From positions 80,317 through 144,316 of the forward strand of contig DAHUZP010000057.1 of assembly GCA_027306505.1 (NCBI GenBank): DNA of 64,000 nt, written 5' to 3'. The notes under the pieces are model-generated. The model had not been told where the DNA came from and made no database searches. It was given only the letters and a program-made list of their open reading frames with translations. A program made the translations under genes and the position numbers. Origin of the DNA: Thermoplasmata archaeon (GTDB lineage Archaea > Thermoplasmatota > Thermoplasmata > Lutacidiplasmatales > UBA184). Each line of letters opens with the position of its first letter. Position 1 is the stretch's first letter. This document shows, in pieces, positions 1 through 8,573 of the stretch.

Positions 1-1
1 C

Positions 2-940
2 GAAGCGATCTCCGAGGCGCGCCGCCTCGTCGCCAAGGAGGGTGGTGGCAAGGTGGTCGTGGGCCTCCTGGGTCATGATCTCTCCGCGGCCGTGGAGGGC
101 GTTCGCGCCTTCGGTCCGGACCTGGTCCTGGTCGCGGACGATGCGAAGTTGAGGGCCTTCTCGGCCCAGGCCTACTCGGCCGTCGCTGCCCGCATGCTCG
201 AGCGATTGAGCGAGCCCAAAGCGGTCCTCGCCCCGGCGACCGCCCTGGGTCGCGAGCTCCTGCCCCGACTCGCCGTGGAGGTGGGAGGGACCATCGCGCC
301 CGACGTGACGGAGATCGCTCCGCGCGAGGGCGGTGGGCTCGTCGCGATGAGGCCCATCTTCGGCGGCCGGGCCACGCTCGCCGTGGACCTTCCGACGCTT
401 CCCTGCCTCTCGCTCCGTCCCAACGCGTTCTCCTCCGAGCCCAAGTCGAACCCCGCGACGGTGGTCGAGCCCTTCGCGCTGCCCGCGCTGCCTCCGACCG
501 CCGAAGCGGTCGTCGTCGAGAAGACGGTGGTGAGCCGAGGGGACACGCCCGAGCTCACGGAGGCCCCTATCATCGTGTCGGGGGGTCGCGGGCTCAAGGG
601 ACCGGAGAACTTCGTCCTCATCGAGAAGCTCGCGAAGGTCCTGGGGGCGGGCATCGGCGCCTCGCGCGCCGTGGTCGACGCGGGCTGGCGTCCGGCCTCC
701 GAACAGGTGGGCCAGACGGGCAAGACCGTCTCGCCCAACCTCTACGTCGCCTGCGGTATCTCAGGGGCCATCCAGCACCTGGTGGGCATGTCGAGCTCCC
801 GCTGCATCGTCGCGATCAACAAGGACTCGGCGGCTCCGATCTTCAAGGTCGCGACCTATGGCGTGGTGGGTGACGCTCTCACGATCCTGCCGGCGCTCAC
901 GACGACGCTCGCGAAGTCGAAGGGCCTCCCCGTCCCCTGA
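2..940 (+). CDS. etfA: electron transfer flavoprotein alpha subunit, 5' partial
   Basis: EtfA/FixB binds FAD and, with EtfB, carries electrons from acyl-CoA dehydrogenases to a membrane ETF:quinone oxidoreductase. The reading frame is open from base 2 and already reads like the EtfA N-terminal domain, so the start lies outside the window and the first internal GTG (53) is not the true start. The C-terminal FAD domain is clear in the last 110 residues: a GRGL-x-G-x-ENF segment, then [10 protein letters not shown], the QVGQTGK loop, then [17 protein letters not shown] and [10 protein letters not shown]. These are the canonical FAD-binding motifs. EtfB probably lies just upstream. A FixC-like partner is encoded at 2687-4018, and acyl-CoA dehydrogenase about 10 kb away. 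Identity is secure; whether it is of the bifurcating type cannot be told. Confidence 0.95.
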   Translation, partial: EAISEARRLVAKEGGGKVVVGLLGHDLSAAVEGVRAFGPDLVLVADDAKLRAFSAQAYSAVAARMLERLSEPKAVLAPATALGRELLPRLAVEVGGTIAPDVTEIAPREGGGLVAMRPIFGGRATLAVDLPTLPCLSLRPNAFSSEPKSNPATVVEPFALPALPPTAEAVVVEKTVVSRGDTPELTEAPIIVSGGRGLKGPENFVLIEKLAKVLGAGIGASRAVVDAGWRPASEQVGQTGKTVSPNLYVACGISGAIQHLVGMSSSRCIVAINKDSAAPIFKVATYGVVGDALTILPALTTTLAKSKGLPVP

Positions 941-1141
941 GCCTCTCCCGGGCCTTTCCGTCCGGGCCCAGCCTTCCAGGCACCTGTGGGACGTCCAAAG
1001 CCGGCCACGGTCCCGTGCCCCAGAGGAGGACCTCGCCCGAGGGACGTCCCCCAAAGGTTCTATGAAGGCTCGTTCGCCTAGTCAGGCGACGCGGAGCGGG
1101 TACCATCTTTGGTCGCAACGTCAGCTCCTCCCCCCGCGTTC

Positions 1142-2668
1142 ATGGAGGGGGAGTACAGCATCGCCCGGCCCCCGGATGCCCTGGAGTCCGCGCTCCTGCT
1201 GACCCACCGGATCTCCCGTGAGGACATCCGGGAAGCGCTCATCGCCCAGATCGGGATGGGCTGGGCGGTCCTGGGTGACCACGACAAGGCGCTCCCGCTG
1301 GCGGACCGCGTGCCTCTCGGACAGGACCCGTTCGGGATCTCCGCGTGGGGGGCGCTCCATCGGGTCTGCGCCGCTCAGGTCCATGCGGCGTTGGGCGCGA
1401 CGGACACGGCGCTCCAGGAGATGGAGAGCGGGCTCACGAAGCTCACCCAAGCGGCCCCGAACGAGCGCGTGCGGGTCATCCTTGAGGTGGCGGCGGCGAT
1501 ACGGGCGGCGCACGAAGCGACGGGCGATCCACGCTTCGCCGTCTTCCCGGCACGCATCCGAGAGCTCTTCCACGGACCGAACGAGCGGGCGGCCGCGGAC
1601 CGGGCCGCGGTGAGGGTCAGCCTCGCGGTCTTCCGCGCGGACCAGGCCCGGGCGATTGTGGAGTCCGGACTGGAACCCCTTCGCTCGGCCTCCCTACCCC
1701 TGGACGGGGACGTGCCGGCCTACGTGATCGAGACGCTGTCGGAGTACACCGAGGTCACGGGCGACCGGTCGCTGCTTGCCTCCGGTATGGCCCTCCTGCC
1801 GAAGATCGCGGATGTCCACCAGCAGCTCCGGGCGAAAGCTTCGCTCGGAAAGGCCCTCCGAGAAGTGGGGGACCTCCTCGCCGGAGAGCGCCTCCTCCGC
1901 GAGGCCCAAGGGGACCTTCCCTCCCTGGACCCCCGCGGGAGGGTCGCGGGCGCGATCCACGTCGCCAGGGTCAGTGCCCGCGATGGGCATCTCGCCGGGG
2001 CCGACGCCTTGCTCCAATGGGCACGATGGCAGCTCACCCAGATCACGCCGCCGGAGGACCAGCTCGACTTCCGACGTCGGCTCGCGGACGGCTTCGCCCA
2101 CGTAGGCGCGGAGCTCGGCGACCCCGCGCGGGTCGAGACCGGGCTCGCACTGGTGCGGAACATGCCCTCGGGGTTCGAGCGCGACCTCGCCCTCGCCTCC
2201 CAGGGGCGCTACATGGTCGCCTACGCGACGGTCGGCCTTCGTCTCAAACAGCGCCTCGACCGCCTGGAAGCCCGGGCGGGCAGCGCGCCGCCGTGGGGGT
2301 TCAGAGGGCTCGTCGCGGAGACGAGGGAGGCGCTCGCCGCCGGCGCGGTGCCCTCCGCCCGACAAGCCTACGGTCGGGCCCGCCGGGCCATCTTCCACCA
2401 CATCGAAGAGGTCCCGGACCTGGAAGAGCTCTGGCGGATGATGAAGCAACTGCACGAAGCGTTCACCCACTGGGAACCGACCTGGGGCAGCCGCTCCGAC
2501 TTCGTCCGCTTCCTGGACGACGCCCAGGCGGCCCTCAAGGTGCGCGACTGGCGCACGCTGCGCGACCGGCTCCGACGAGCCCAGCACATGCTGGACCAGC
2601 GCCGGGTCTCCGGTTCCCTGCCCCCCAAGGGCGCGGCCTCCGATGTCCGACCGTCGGGCCCGGCGTGA
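1142..2668 (+). CDS. alpha-helical TPR-like repeat protein, unknown function
   Basis: I do not recognise a named family. The roughly 508-residue product is rich in Ala, Leu and Arg and is built of repeated helical pairs (for example around ALREVGDLLAGERLLREAQ and ALLQWARWQL), as in tetratricopeptide or alpha-solenoid scaffolds. No signal peptide, membrane segment or catalytic motif is visible. The last 20 or so residues are Pro/Ser/Gly-rich and probably disordered. I chose the ATG at 1142; a TTG at 1109 would add 11 residues, and no convincing TATA or Shine-Dalgarno decides between them. It converges with the FixC-like gene, leaving an 18-nt gap. A role in protein-protein interaction is inference from the fold only. 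Confidence 0.7.
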   Translation: MEGEYSIARPPDALESALLLTHRISREDIREALIAQIGMGWAVLGDHDKALPLADRVPLGQDPFGISAWGALHRVCAAQVHAALGATDTALQEMESGLTKLTQAAPNERVRVILEVAAAIRAAHEATGDPRFAVFPARIRELFHGPNERAAADRAAVRVSLAVFRADQARAIVESGLEPLRSASLPLDGDVPAYVIETLSEYTEVTGDRSLLASGMALLPKIADVHQQLRAKASLGKALREVGDLLAGERLLREAQGDLPSLDPRGRVAGAIHVARVSARDGHLAGADALLQWARWQLTQITPPEDQLDFRRRLADGFAHVGAELGDPARVETGLALVRNMPSGFERDLALASQGRYMVAYATVGLRLKQRLDRLEARAGSAPPWGFRGLVAETREALAAGAVPSARQAYGRARRAIFHHIEEVPDLEELWRMMKQLHEAFTHWEPTWGSRSDFVRFLDDAQAALKVRDWRTLRDRLRRAQHMLDQRRVSGSLPPKGAASDVRPSGPA

Positions 2669-2686
2669 GCGCCGGGGTACGGGGAC

Positions 2687-4018
2687 CTACATCTCCCGGG
2701 CCGCCAGCGAAAGCTCGCGGATCGAATCGGCGATCCCCAGCTTCATGGCGCCGCGGGCAGAGCCCAGGGCGGTGGAGAGGAGACCCCGAGGACCCCCGGG
2801 CCGTGGGGTCATCCAGTCGTGGAAGAGCCCGGTCGCGAGCTGAGCGTACTCCCGGTAGATGCGGGGGTTCCACTTGACCGGGTCCATCCCGGCGAACCGT
2901 TGGAAGTCCGGGAGCACGTGGGAGGAGTTCAACCGCTCACCGTAGGACGCGAGCTTCACGGAAGAGAAGTCCTTCGCCTGGATCGCCTCGAGGGCGGTGT
3001 CGGCCGCGAGGATGCCGCTGCGCGCAGCGTAGCTCATCCCCTGGATCACGATGCCATTGGAGAAGACGAAGCCGCCCGCATCGCCCGCGACAAGGACCCC
3101 GTCGTCCCAGAAGCGGTCCGGCCGCGCCGCGTACCCGTCCGGGATGAGCTTCGCCCCGTACTCCACCATCTCCGCGCCCCTCAGGAGCGGTTCGATCGCC
3201 GGGTGGAGCTTGAACTTCTCGATGATCTCGTGGGTCGCGACCCCGCGGCCCTTGAGCGAGCCCAGCTGGGCGATGATCCCGAGGGAGAGGGTGTCTCGGT
3301 TGGTGTAGAGGAACCCTCCGGCCATGATGCCCGGAGGGAGGAACCCGAGCACCCACTCCTGGGCGCGCCCCTGGAGCCCCTCCACCCCGAACCGGTCCTC
3401 CAGCACCTGGGGATCGATCTTGAAGACCTCTTTCACCCCGACCTCGGTGTGGTCCTCGGACAGCCGCAACTGTCCGGTGTTGGCCCGGGGCGGCGCTCCC
3501 TTCCGGAGGGAGGTGCCCAGGGTCGTGCGCGAGTTGTATCCGTCGGTCACGATGGTGATGGGGGCCGTCATGACCTCCCCGCTCTGGACCACGCCACGGA
3601 CCTTCTCCCCCTCCCGGTGGAGCTTGTCCACGGGCACCGCCGAGACGAGCGTCGCCCCCGCCTCCTCGGCCTTCTTCGCGAGCCAGGCATCGGTCCTGGC
3701 GCGCAGGACCGAGTGGGCGTTGTAGGGCGGCCGGTCCCAGCTCTCGTCGCGGTACTCGAAGCTCAGCGCCCGGTCCGGGGTGAGGAATCCGAAGCGCTTC
3801 GAGATGATGTGCCGCTCCAGCGGCATCTCCTCCTGCCACTTGGGGAGGATCGGGTCCAGGTCGTGTCCCCAGAGGATGCCACCGGAGAGGTTCTTGACGC
3901 CCGGCTCCACCCCACGCTCCAGGAGGAGCGTGTTGGCCCCGCCCTTCGCGAGCCGGATCGCGGCCGCGCAGCCGGCGAACCCGGCACCGACCACGATCGC
4001 GTCGAAGTCGTCGCCCAT
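2687..4018 (-). CDS. fixC: FixC-like electron transfer flavoprotein:quinone oxidoreductase (geranylgeranyl reductase superfamily)
   Basis: A 443-residue flavoprotein starting MGDDFDAIVVGAGFAGCAAA, which is the FAD dinucleotide-binding GxGxxG motif. It continues with the ERG-x-x-PG-x-KNLSGG segment typical of FixC/ETF-QO and, near residue 300, the second FAD motif with GDAGGFV. Its role is to take electrons from reduced EtfAB and pass them to the membrane quinone pool. Like FixC, and unlike mitochondrial ETF-QO, it lacks the C-terminal 4Fe-4S ferredoxin domain, and no fixX-type ferredoxin gene is seen beside it. The frame extends upstream to 4213 without a stop. However, the ATG at 4018 places the flavin motif at the usual position and has a TATA-like TTTAT 34-38 nt upstream, so I take it as the start. 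EtfA nearby supports the function. Confidence 0.88.
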   Translation of the reverse strand: MGDDFDAIVVGAGFAGCAAAIRLAKGGANTLLLERGVEPGVKNLSGGILWGHDLDPILPKWQEEMPLERHIISKRFGFLTPDRALSFEYRDESWDRPPYNAHSVLRARTDAWLAKKAEEAGATLVSAVPVDKLHREGEKVRGVVQSGEVMTAPITIVTDGYNSRTTLGTSLRKGAPPRANTGQLRLSEDHTEVGVKEVFKIDPQVLEDRFGVEGLQGRAQEWVLGFLPPGIMAGGFLYTNRDTLSLGIIAQLGSLKGRGVATHEIIEKFKLHPAIEPLLRGAEMVEYGAKLIPDGYAARPDRFWDDGVLVAGDAGGFVFSNGIVIQGMSYAARSGILAADTALEAIQAKDFSSVKLASYGERLNSSHVLPDFQRFAGMDPVKWNPRIYREYAQLATGLFHDWMTPRPGGPRGLLSTALGSARGAMKLGIADSIRELSLAAREM

Positions 4019-4051
4019 GAGGACCCCCCAACGACTCAGGGTCCTGGACCG

Positions 4052-4056
4052 ATAAA
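4052..4056 (-). promoter_or_regulatory. TATA-like box for fixC
   Basis: On the minus strand this reads TTTAT within CCCTTTATC, 34-38 nt before the fixC ATG at 4018, in otherwise GC-rich DNA. This spacing predicts a leader of about 8-12 nt. Confidence 0.45.
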
Positions 4057-4067
4057 GGGCTCGCGCC

Positions 4068-4877
4068 CTATCGGCGGGTCGCGGGGGCGGTCCCGACGGT
4101 CGGCGGGATGATGCCGCGCAGGCGTTCCTGACCCTCTTCGATCGTCCGTTCGAACTGCAGGCAGCGAGGCACGCCCGGCCAGTCCTCGTTCCCCATGGCC
4201 TGGCTCGTGCCACCGAACTCGGCGCTGATCCGGATGGTGCCGTAGCCGAGGACCCGCTGCAGAGCGTGCTGCTTCATGTCGACGCCGCGGATCTGCAGGA
4301 GCTGGACCTCGTCGAAGTCCTTCGCGAGGATCCCCTTCTGGCGGATCACCCGGGTGCTCGTGACGACGTAGACCAGGCTGGCGTAGCGCAGCCAGCGCGC
4401 GCCCCAGAAGAGGATCGCGAGCAGGAGCAGGACGACCGCGACCACCTCGTATAGGCGGCTCGCGGAGGAGCCTGCCACCGCTTGGAGGGCCGAGGGGAGC
4501 GGCTCGATGAGCGAGGAGGAGAAGAGCCCGGCCGCCTGCAGCAGGACCGCGTCCAGGTAGATGACCAGGGCCAGCACGATGGTGGGGATCGGCAGGAAGA
4601 ACCAGCGCGTCGGCCGGGACTCCCAGAGGAGCTTCTCGCCCCGGGTGATGTAGGTCGCCTTGAGAAGTCGGGGGAGCTTGGTGTCCGAGGTCAGCGTGGG
4701 TTTTGGGAGGTCCGGGATGACGGGGGCCGGAGGCACGGGGGACGGGCCGAGGTCGTCCGGCGTCATGGGCGAGGGCGGGTTCGCGGCCGCGTTCGCGCCA
4801 GCGACCCCTGCCGGGTATGCGGGCGAGCTCGGCCCCGTCGGCGAACTGGTCCCGGTGTTGGAAGCGCGCTGGGCCAT
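4068..4877 (-). CDS. membrane protein with bacterial-type PH (DUF304/bPH2) domain
   Basis: A 269-residue protein. Residues 1-60 are Pro/Ala/Ser-rich and probably cytoplasmic and disordered. Two hydrophobic hairpin regions follow around residues 92-125 (RWFFLPIPTIVLALVIYLD) and 140-165 (LYEVVAVVLLLLAILFWGARW). The C-terminal part reads YVVTSTRVIRQKGILAKD then IRGVDMKQHALQRVLGYGTI, the pattern of the DUF304 (bPH2, YdbS-like) family, in which a PH-like barrel sits on the inner face of the membrane. The biochemical role of the family is unknown. The start is well fixed by a TATAAA 26-31 nt upstream. It is 49 nt upstream of fixC on the same strand, but fixC has its own TATA-like box, so co-transcription is uncertain. 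Confidence 0.82.
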   Translation of the reverse strand: MAQRASNTGTSSPTGPSSPAYPAGVAGANAAANPPSPMTPDDLGPSPVPPAPVIPDLPKPTLTSDTKLPRLLKATYITRGEKLLWESRPTRWFFLPIPTIVLALVIYLDAVLLQAAGLFSSSLIEPLPSALQAVAGSSASRLYEVVAVVLLLLAILFWGARWLRYASLVYVVTSTRVIRQKGILAKDFDEVQLLQIRGVDMKQHALQRVLGYGTIRISAEFGGTSQAMGNEDWPGVPRCLQFERTIEEGQERLRGIIPPTVGTAPATRR

Positions 4878-4902
4878 CAGTGCCCCGATGGGGAAGTCCC
4901 CC

Positions 4903-4908
4903 TTTATA
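4903..4908 (-). promoter_or_regulatory. TATA box for the PH-domain gene
   Basis: A perfect TATAAA on the minus strand inside GGTATAAAGG, 26-31 nt before the ATG at 4877. The position predicts transcription starting at or next to the start codon (leaderless). Confidence 0.65.
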
Positions 4909-4985
4909 CCTGCTCGGTAGACACAAGCGAGGGATGGAGCCCTGGTCCTTCCCCTTCAAATCCCACGCTTCCTCCCAACCCCACC

Positions 4986-5840
4986 ATGGGCATCACCGAC
5001 TGCCACGTCCACATCAATCCGGTCTGGGAGATGCTGCCCGCGGCGAGGGCCGCCATCTCCGCCCACCACCGGGACTTCACCGAGATCGAGCGGTACCTGC
5101 ACGATGCGCGGCTCTTCCTGGAGTACATGGACCGCTGCGGCGTCGAGCGCTCGGTCCTCATCAACTACGTGAGCCCGGAGGTGATCGGGTACACCGAGCG
5201 CTCGAACGACTTCGTCGCCGACTACGTGCGGGAGGACCCCCAGCGCCTCGTCGCAGTGGGTTCGGTGCATCCACGCCGCCATCCGGACCCGCTCTCGGCG
5301 GTCTGGGAGCTCAAGCAGAAGGGGATCCGTGGGATCAAGCTCCACCCTCCTCACCAGCTCTTCTCCCCTAACGAGCACGCTTCCGACCGGGGGGGCAACG
5401 TACGACTGGCCGCGATCTACCGTGCCTGCGAAGAGCACAAGCTCCCGATCATCTTCCACACCGGGACCTCGATCTTCCCCGGGGCGAGGGACCGATTTGC
5501 CGAGCCCATGCTGGTCGAGGATGTGGCGATCGACTACCCGGACCTCACGATCGTGCTCGCCCACGGAGGGCGGCCGCTCTGGATGGACCAGGCGAGCTTC
5601 CTCACCCGCCGGTTCCCCCGCGTCTACCTGGAGATCTCGGGCGTGCCCCCGGAGAAGCTGCTCACCTACTTCCCGGACCTGGAGCGCCTATCGGACAAGG
5701 TCCTCTTCGGCTCGGACTGGCCCGGGCCCGGGGTCAAGGACGTGAAGGACAACCTCGCCCGCTTCGAGCGCTCCGGGCTGAGCGCGGAAGCGAGGGACCG
5801 TATCCTCCGAGAGAACCCGGAGAAGGTCTTCCCCCGCTGA
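4986..5840 (+). CDS. amidohydrolase-2 family metal-dependent hydrolase
   Basis: A 284-residue TIM-barrel protein starting MGITDCHVHINPVWEML. The HxH metal motif is at residues 6-8. It continues with IKLHPPHQ, the IFHTGTS strand carrying the third His, the VLAHGG strand and the FGSDWPGPG motif carrying the metal-binding Asp near the C-terminus. All are hallmarks of the amidohydrolase-2 group, which includes decarboxylases such as ACMSD and simple C-N or C-O hydrolases. The substrate cannot be told from sequence. The open frame runs upstream to 4482, but that part is a shadow of the divergent PH-domain gene. The ATG at 4986 lies about 27 nt after a TTCAAAT element and begins the family homology directly. 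The neighbour downstream is aIF1A. Confidence 0.85.
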   Translation: MGITDCHVHINPVWEMLPAARAAISAHHRDFTEIERYLHDARLFLEYMDRCGVERSVLINYVSPEVIGYTERSNDFVADYVREDPQRLVAVGSVHPRRHPDPLSAVWELKQKGIRGIKLHPPHQLFSPNEHASDRGGNVRLAAIYRACEEHKLPIIFHTGTSIFPGARDRFAEPMLVEDVAIDYPDLTIVLAHGGRPLWMDQASFLTRRFPRVYLEISGVPPEKLLTYFPDLERLSDKVLFGSDWPGPGVKDVKDNLARFERSGLSAEARDRILRENPEKVFPR

Positions 5841-5877
5841 GTCCCCTTTGAAATAGTCCAGCCCGTTCGACCTCCTC

Positions 5878-6384
5878 GTGAACGCGAGTACTCCCTCAGA
5901 GCGGACCACCCGTCCGCCAGAGCCTTCCTCCCCTTCGAAGGAGGAGAAGGCCCCCGCCTCCCCGGCGGAGCAGGAGAAGGGGGAGGACGAGCAGACGCCC
6001 TCCCCGATGCTGGACGTCGGTGCGAAGAGCATCGATGCCGGCGAGGAGATCGGCCGCTTGCCGCTCCCGCGACGCGACCGCGGGGAGATCTATGGGATCT
6101 CGAACCAGCTTCTCGGGGCCGCCCGCATCCGGGTGATGTGCGAGGACAACATCTCGCGGATGGGTCGGATCACGGGGAAAATGAAGAAGAAGATGTGGAT
6201 CCGCGAGGGGGACCTGCTCATCCTCCGTCCTTGGGGATTCCAGGAGGGGAAGGCGGACATCCTCTTCCGCTACAGCCGTACGCAGGCGAACTACCTCTCC
6301 CGGCGCAAGATCCTCCCCGCCTCCGTGGACTTCTACGGCGGTGAGCTGCCCCCCGAGCCGGAGCGACCTCGCCGTCGGCGATAG
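5878..6384 (+). CDS. eif1A: translation initiation factor aIF1A with long N-terminal extension
   Basis: aIF1A binds the A site of the small ribosomal subunit during initiation. The core, about residues 68-145, is an OB fold with the family signature: EIYGISNQLLGAARIRVMC, then RITGKMKKKMWIREGDLLI, then WGFQEGKADILFRY. The usual archaeal protein is about 100-110 residues. This one has 168, because roughly 60 residues of Glu/Pro/Ser-rich low-complexity sequence precede the basic patch LPLPRRDRGE. The GTG start at 5878 lies about 27 nt downstream of a TTTGAAATA element, so the extension appears to be real and not a start error. An internal ATG (6007, Met44) would give a shorter form. Confidence 0.93.
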   Translation: MNASTPSERTTRPPEPSSPSKEEKAPASPAEQEKGEDEQTPSPMLDVGAKSIDAGEEIGRLPLPRRDRGEIYGISNQLLGAARIRVMCEDNISRMGRITGKMKKKMWIREGDLLILRPWGFQEGKADILFRYSRTQANYLSRRKILPASVDFYGGELPPEPERPRRRR

Positions 6385-6396
6385 GGCCTCTGGGGT

Positions 6397-7935
6397 ATGG
6401 CCGAGGCTCGCCCGCTCTCGGGCCAAGAGGTGCAGGTCCTCGAGGCCAACGCGGTGGCCCATGGGGTCAGCATCGACCAGCTCATGGACAACGCGGGGCA
6501 CGCCGTGGCCGAGGAGGCCCGACGGCACCTTCCCCCGCCTCCCGCTCCTGTGGGGATCGTCTGTGGGCTGGGGAACAACGGGGGCGACGGGCTCGCCTCC
6601 GCATCGGTCCTCTCGGCCCTCGGGTACCAGCCCCGTCTCTGGCTCCTCGCTGACCCTTCCCAGATCCGCTCCGCGGCCGCGCTCCGTCGGTGGGAGATGG
6701 TGCGGGGGTTGCGCTACGTTCGCGTCGGGGTCCCCGCCGCGGAGGAGCTGCGAGGCCTGCCTCTCATCATCGATGCCATGCTCGGCACCGGGGGGACGGG
6801 CGAACCGAGGGAGCCCTACCGGAGCGCCGTCCGCGAGATCACCGACTCCGCCGTGAAGGTCCTCTCCGTCGACCTGCCGACGGGCCTGGGCAGTCCTTCC
6901 GCTCTCCGGGCGGACTGGACCGTCGCACTCGAGGTGCGCAAGGAAGGGATGGACCATCCCTCCTGCGGAGCGGTGGAGGTCCGGTCCATCGGGATGCCGG
7001 AGGAGGCCCATCGCGAGACCGGGGTGGGGGAGTTCCTGCTCTACCCGGTCCCCCCACCGACGACCCAGAAGAGCGACTCCGGCCGGGTCGTCGTGATCGG
7101 TGGAGGGCCCTACTACGGGGCGCCCTACCTTGCGGGCATGGGCGCCCTGCGCGGCGGCGCCGACATGGTCTTCGTTCTCGTCCCCGGGTCCATCCTCGAT
7201 ACGGTCCAGGGCTACTCTGCCCAGCTCATCGTGCGGGGGGTGGGCACGGGGCGGCTCTTCACCGTCGGTGACCGGGACGCGGTGCTCTCCCAGATCGAGC
7301 GGATACGGCCCACCGCGGTCCTCCTGGGCAATGGGATCGGAGAAGCTCCCACGACCCTCCAGTTCCTCGAGGAGGTCTTGGAGCACATGCTCCCTTCGAC
7401 CCCTTGCGTCGTGGATGCGGACGGACTGCGCCTCGTGTCCCGGCGCGGCGAGGTCTCCCTTCCTGGCCAGTCCCCGTCGCGCTGGCTGCTCACGCCCAAC
7501 CTTCGGGAGTTCGCGCACCTCGACGGCCGCTCCGCGAACCCGTTGACGAAGCCCCCTACGCCCGAGGAGGTGCGCAGGCTCGCGGCCCGATTGCGGGCGA
7601 CGCTCCTGGTGAAGGGCCCCGAGGACATCCTTTCCGACGGCGAGTCCACCAAGCTCAACCGCACCCACCACCCGGCGATGGTGGCTGGAGGGGCGGGGGA
7701 CGTCCTCGCAGGCCTCCTGACGTCGCTCCTCGCCCGGGGCCTCACCCCGTACCAGGCGGGACGGCTCGGGTCCTTCTGGCTCGGGAGGACCTCGCTCGCC
7801 GCGTTCGAGGAGGTCTCCTATGCGCTTCTCCCCGAGGACCTGCTGGCCCGGATGGGACCGGCCCTTCGACGGGGCCTCGACGAGGTCCGGCGTCTCACCG
7901 ACCCGGGTCGGCCGGCACCGACCGGTCACGCGTAG
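6397..7935 (+). CDS. nnr: bifunctional NAD(P)H-hydrate repair enzyme (epimerase and dehydratase)
   Basis: This protein repairs hydrated NADH/NADPH. The YjeF_N domain (about 1-215) epimerises R- and S-NAD(P)HX, and the ribokinase-like C-terminal domain (about 230-500) dehydrates S-NADPHX. The N-terminal domain shows the GLGNNGGDGL loop, IDAMLGTGGTG and VLSVDLPTGLG. The C-terminal domain shows VVVIGGGPYYGAPYLAG, VDADGLRL, LTPNLREFAHL and the anion-hole/catalytic motif MVAGGAGDVLAGLL. The length of 512 residues matches the fused archaeal and bacterial enzyme. The ATG is 12 nt after the aIF1A stop, suggesting co-transcription. The 3' end overlaps the convergent bud32 gene by 10 nt. Confidence 0.94.
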   Translation: MAEARPLSGQEVQVLEANAVAHGVSIDQLMDNAGHAVAEEARRHLPPPPAPVGIVCGLGNNGGDGLASASVLSALGYQPRLWLLADPSQIRSAAALRRWEMVRGLRYVRVGVPAAEELRGLPLIIDAMLGTGGTGEPREPYRSAVREITDSAVKVLSVDLPTGLGSPSALRADWTVALEVRKEGMDHPSCGAVEVRSIGMPEEAHRETGVGEFLLYPVPPPTTQKSDSGRVVVIGGGPYYGAPYLAGMGALRGGADMVFVLVPGSILDTVQGYSAQLIVRGVGTGRLFTVGDRDAVLSQIERIRPTAVLLGNGIGEAPTTLQFLEEVLEHMLPSTPCVVDADGLRLVSRRGEVSLPGQSPSRWLLTPNLREFAHLDGRSANPLTKPPTPEEVRRLAARLRATLLVKGPEDILSDGESTKLNRTHHPAMVAGGAGDVLAGLLTSLLARGLTPYQAGRLGSFWLGRTSLAAFEEVSYALLPEDLLARMGPALRRGLDEVRRLTDPGRPAPTGHA

Positions 7936-8573
7936 CGCACGCGCCCCTCGATCTCCTTCGCGCGAAGGAGCGCCGCTTCGCCCCCGGAAGGATAGGCCTC
8001 CCGGTAGCCGCGCACGAAGCGTTGCACAAGCGCTTCACGGTCCGGGCAGAGGGTGTTGAGGTCCTCGGAGACGAGGTGCAGGTCCACGCCCATCTCCTCG
8101 AGGCCCGGAGCGCGGCTCCCCAAAGAGAGGTCGAGCAGGGCCACGTCCCCCTCGCACCAGAGCACGTTGGAGGCGGTGAGGTCCCCGTGGGAGATCCCGC
8201 AGGCGTGCAGGCGGCCGAGCGCGTGTCCCCAGCGCTCGACCTTCGCCCCTCGCTCCTCGTCTCCCGGCGCCGTTCGCTCGAGCACTTCCGCGAGCGTGGG
8301 GCCCTCCAGGCGCTCGAGCACGAGGGTCGAGGAAGCGAGGTCGAGGTCCAGGACGACCGGCGTACGTACGCCCGCCCGACGCGCTTCCGCTAGGAGGCGC
8401 ACCTCGGTCCGCAATCGCTCCTTGCGCAGACGCTGGTCGAGCGCGGGGTGGCGGTAGCCCTTGACCGGGCGGCGCTTGACCAGGCAGGGAAGGCCGAGGA
8501 AGTCTCCCTCGGTCACCACGGCCTCGGCCCCTTCGACCCTCCAGGGGCTAGGGGGGGCCGGCTCGGAGCTCAT
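7926..8573 (-). CDS. bud32: KEOPS complex kinase/ATPase Bud32
   Basis: A 215-residue minimal protein kinase-like ATPase that works with Kae1, Cgi121 and Pcc1 to make threonylcarbamoyladenosine (t6A37) in tRNA. Motifs visible: GLPCLVKRRPVKGYRHPALD (Lys33 and the family's RhP-x-LD signature), HGDLTASN at 129-136 (catalytic Asp131) and the DLSLG metal motif at 148-152, where other kinases have DFG. In many archaea Bud32 is fused behind Kae1. Here it stands alone, and Kae1 is not in the window. The start codon overlaps the stop of the agmatinase gene by 4 nt (ATGA), so the two are probably translationally coupled. Confidence 0.95.
   Translation of the reverse strand: MSSEPAPPSPWRVEGAEAVVTEGDFLGLPCLVKRRPVKGYRHPALDQRLRKERLRTEVRLLAEARRAGVRTPVVLDLDLASSTLVLERLEGPTLAEVLERTAPGDEERGAKVERWGHALGRLHACGISHGDLTASNVLWCEGDVALLDLSLGSRAPGLEEMGVDLHLVSEDLNTLCPDREALVQRFVRGYREAYPSGGEAALLRAKEIEGRVRYA

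Noticed and set aside
2819..4111. 430-codon plus-strand frame opposite fixC
   Set aside because: Shadow with His/Arg/Glu-rich composition and no motif; the minus strand is a clear FAD enzyme.
5896..7929. 677-codon minus-strand frame opposite aIF1A and nnr
   Set aside because: Shadow spanning two recognisable plus-strand genes.
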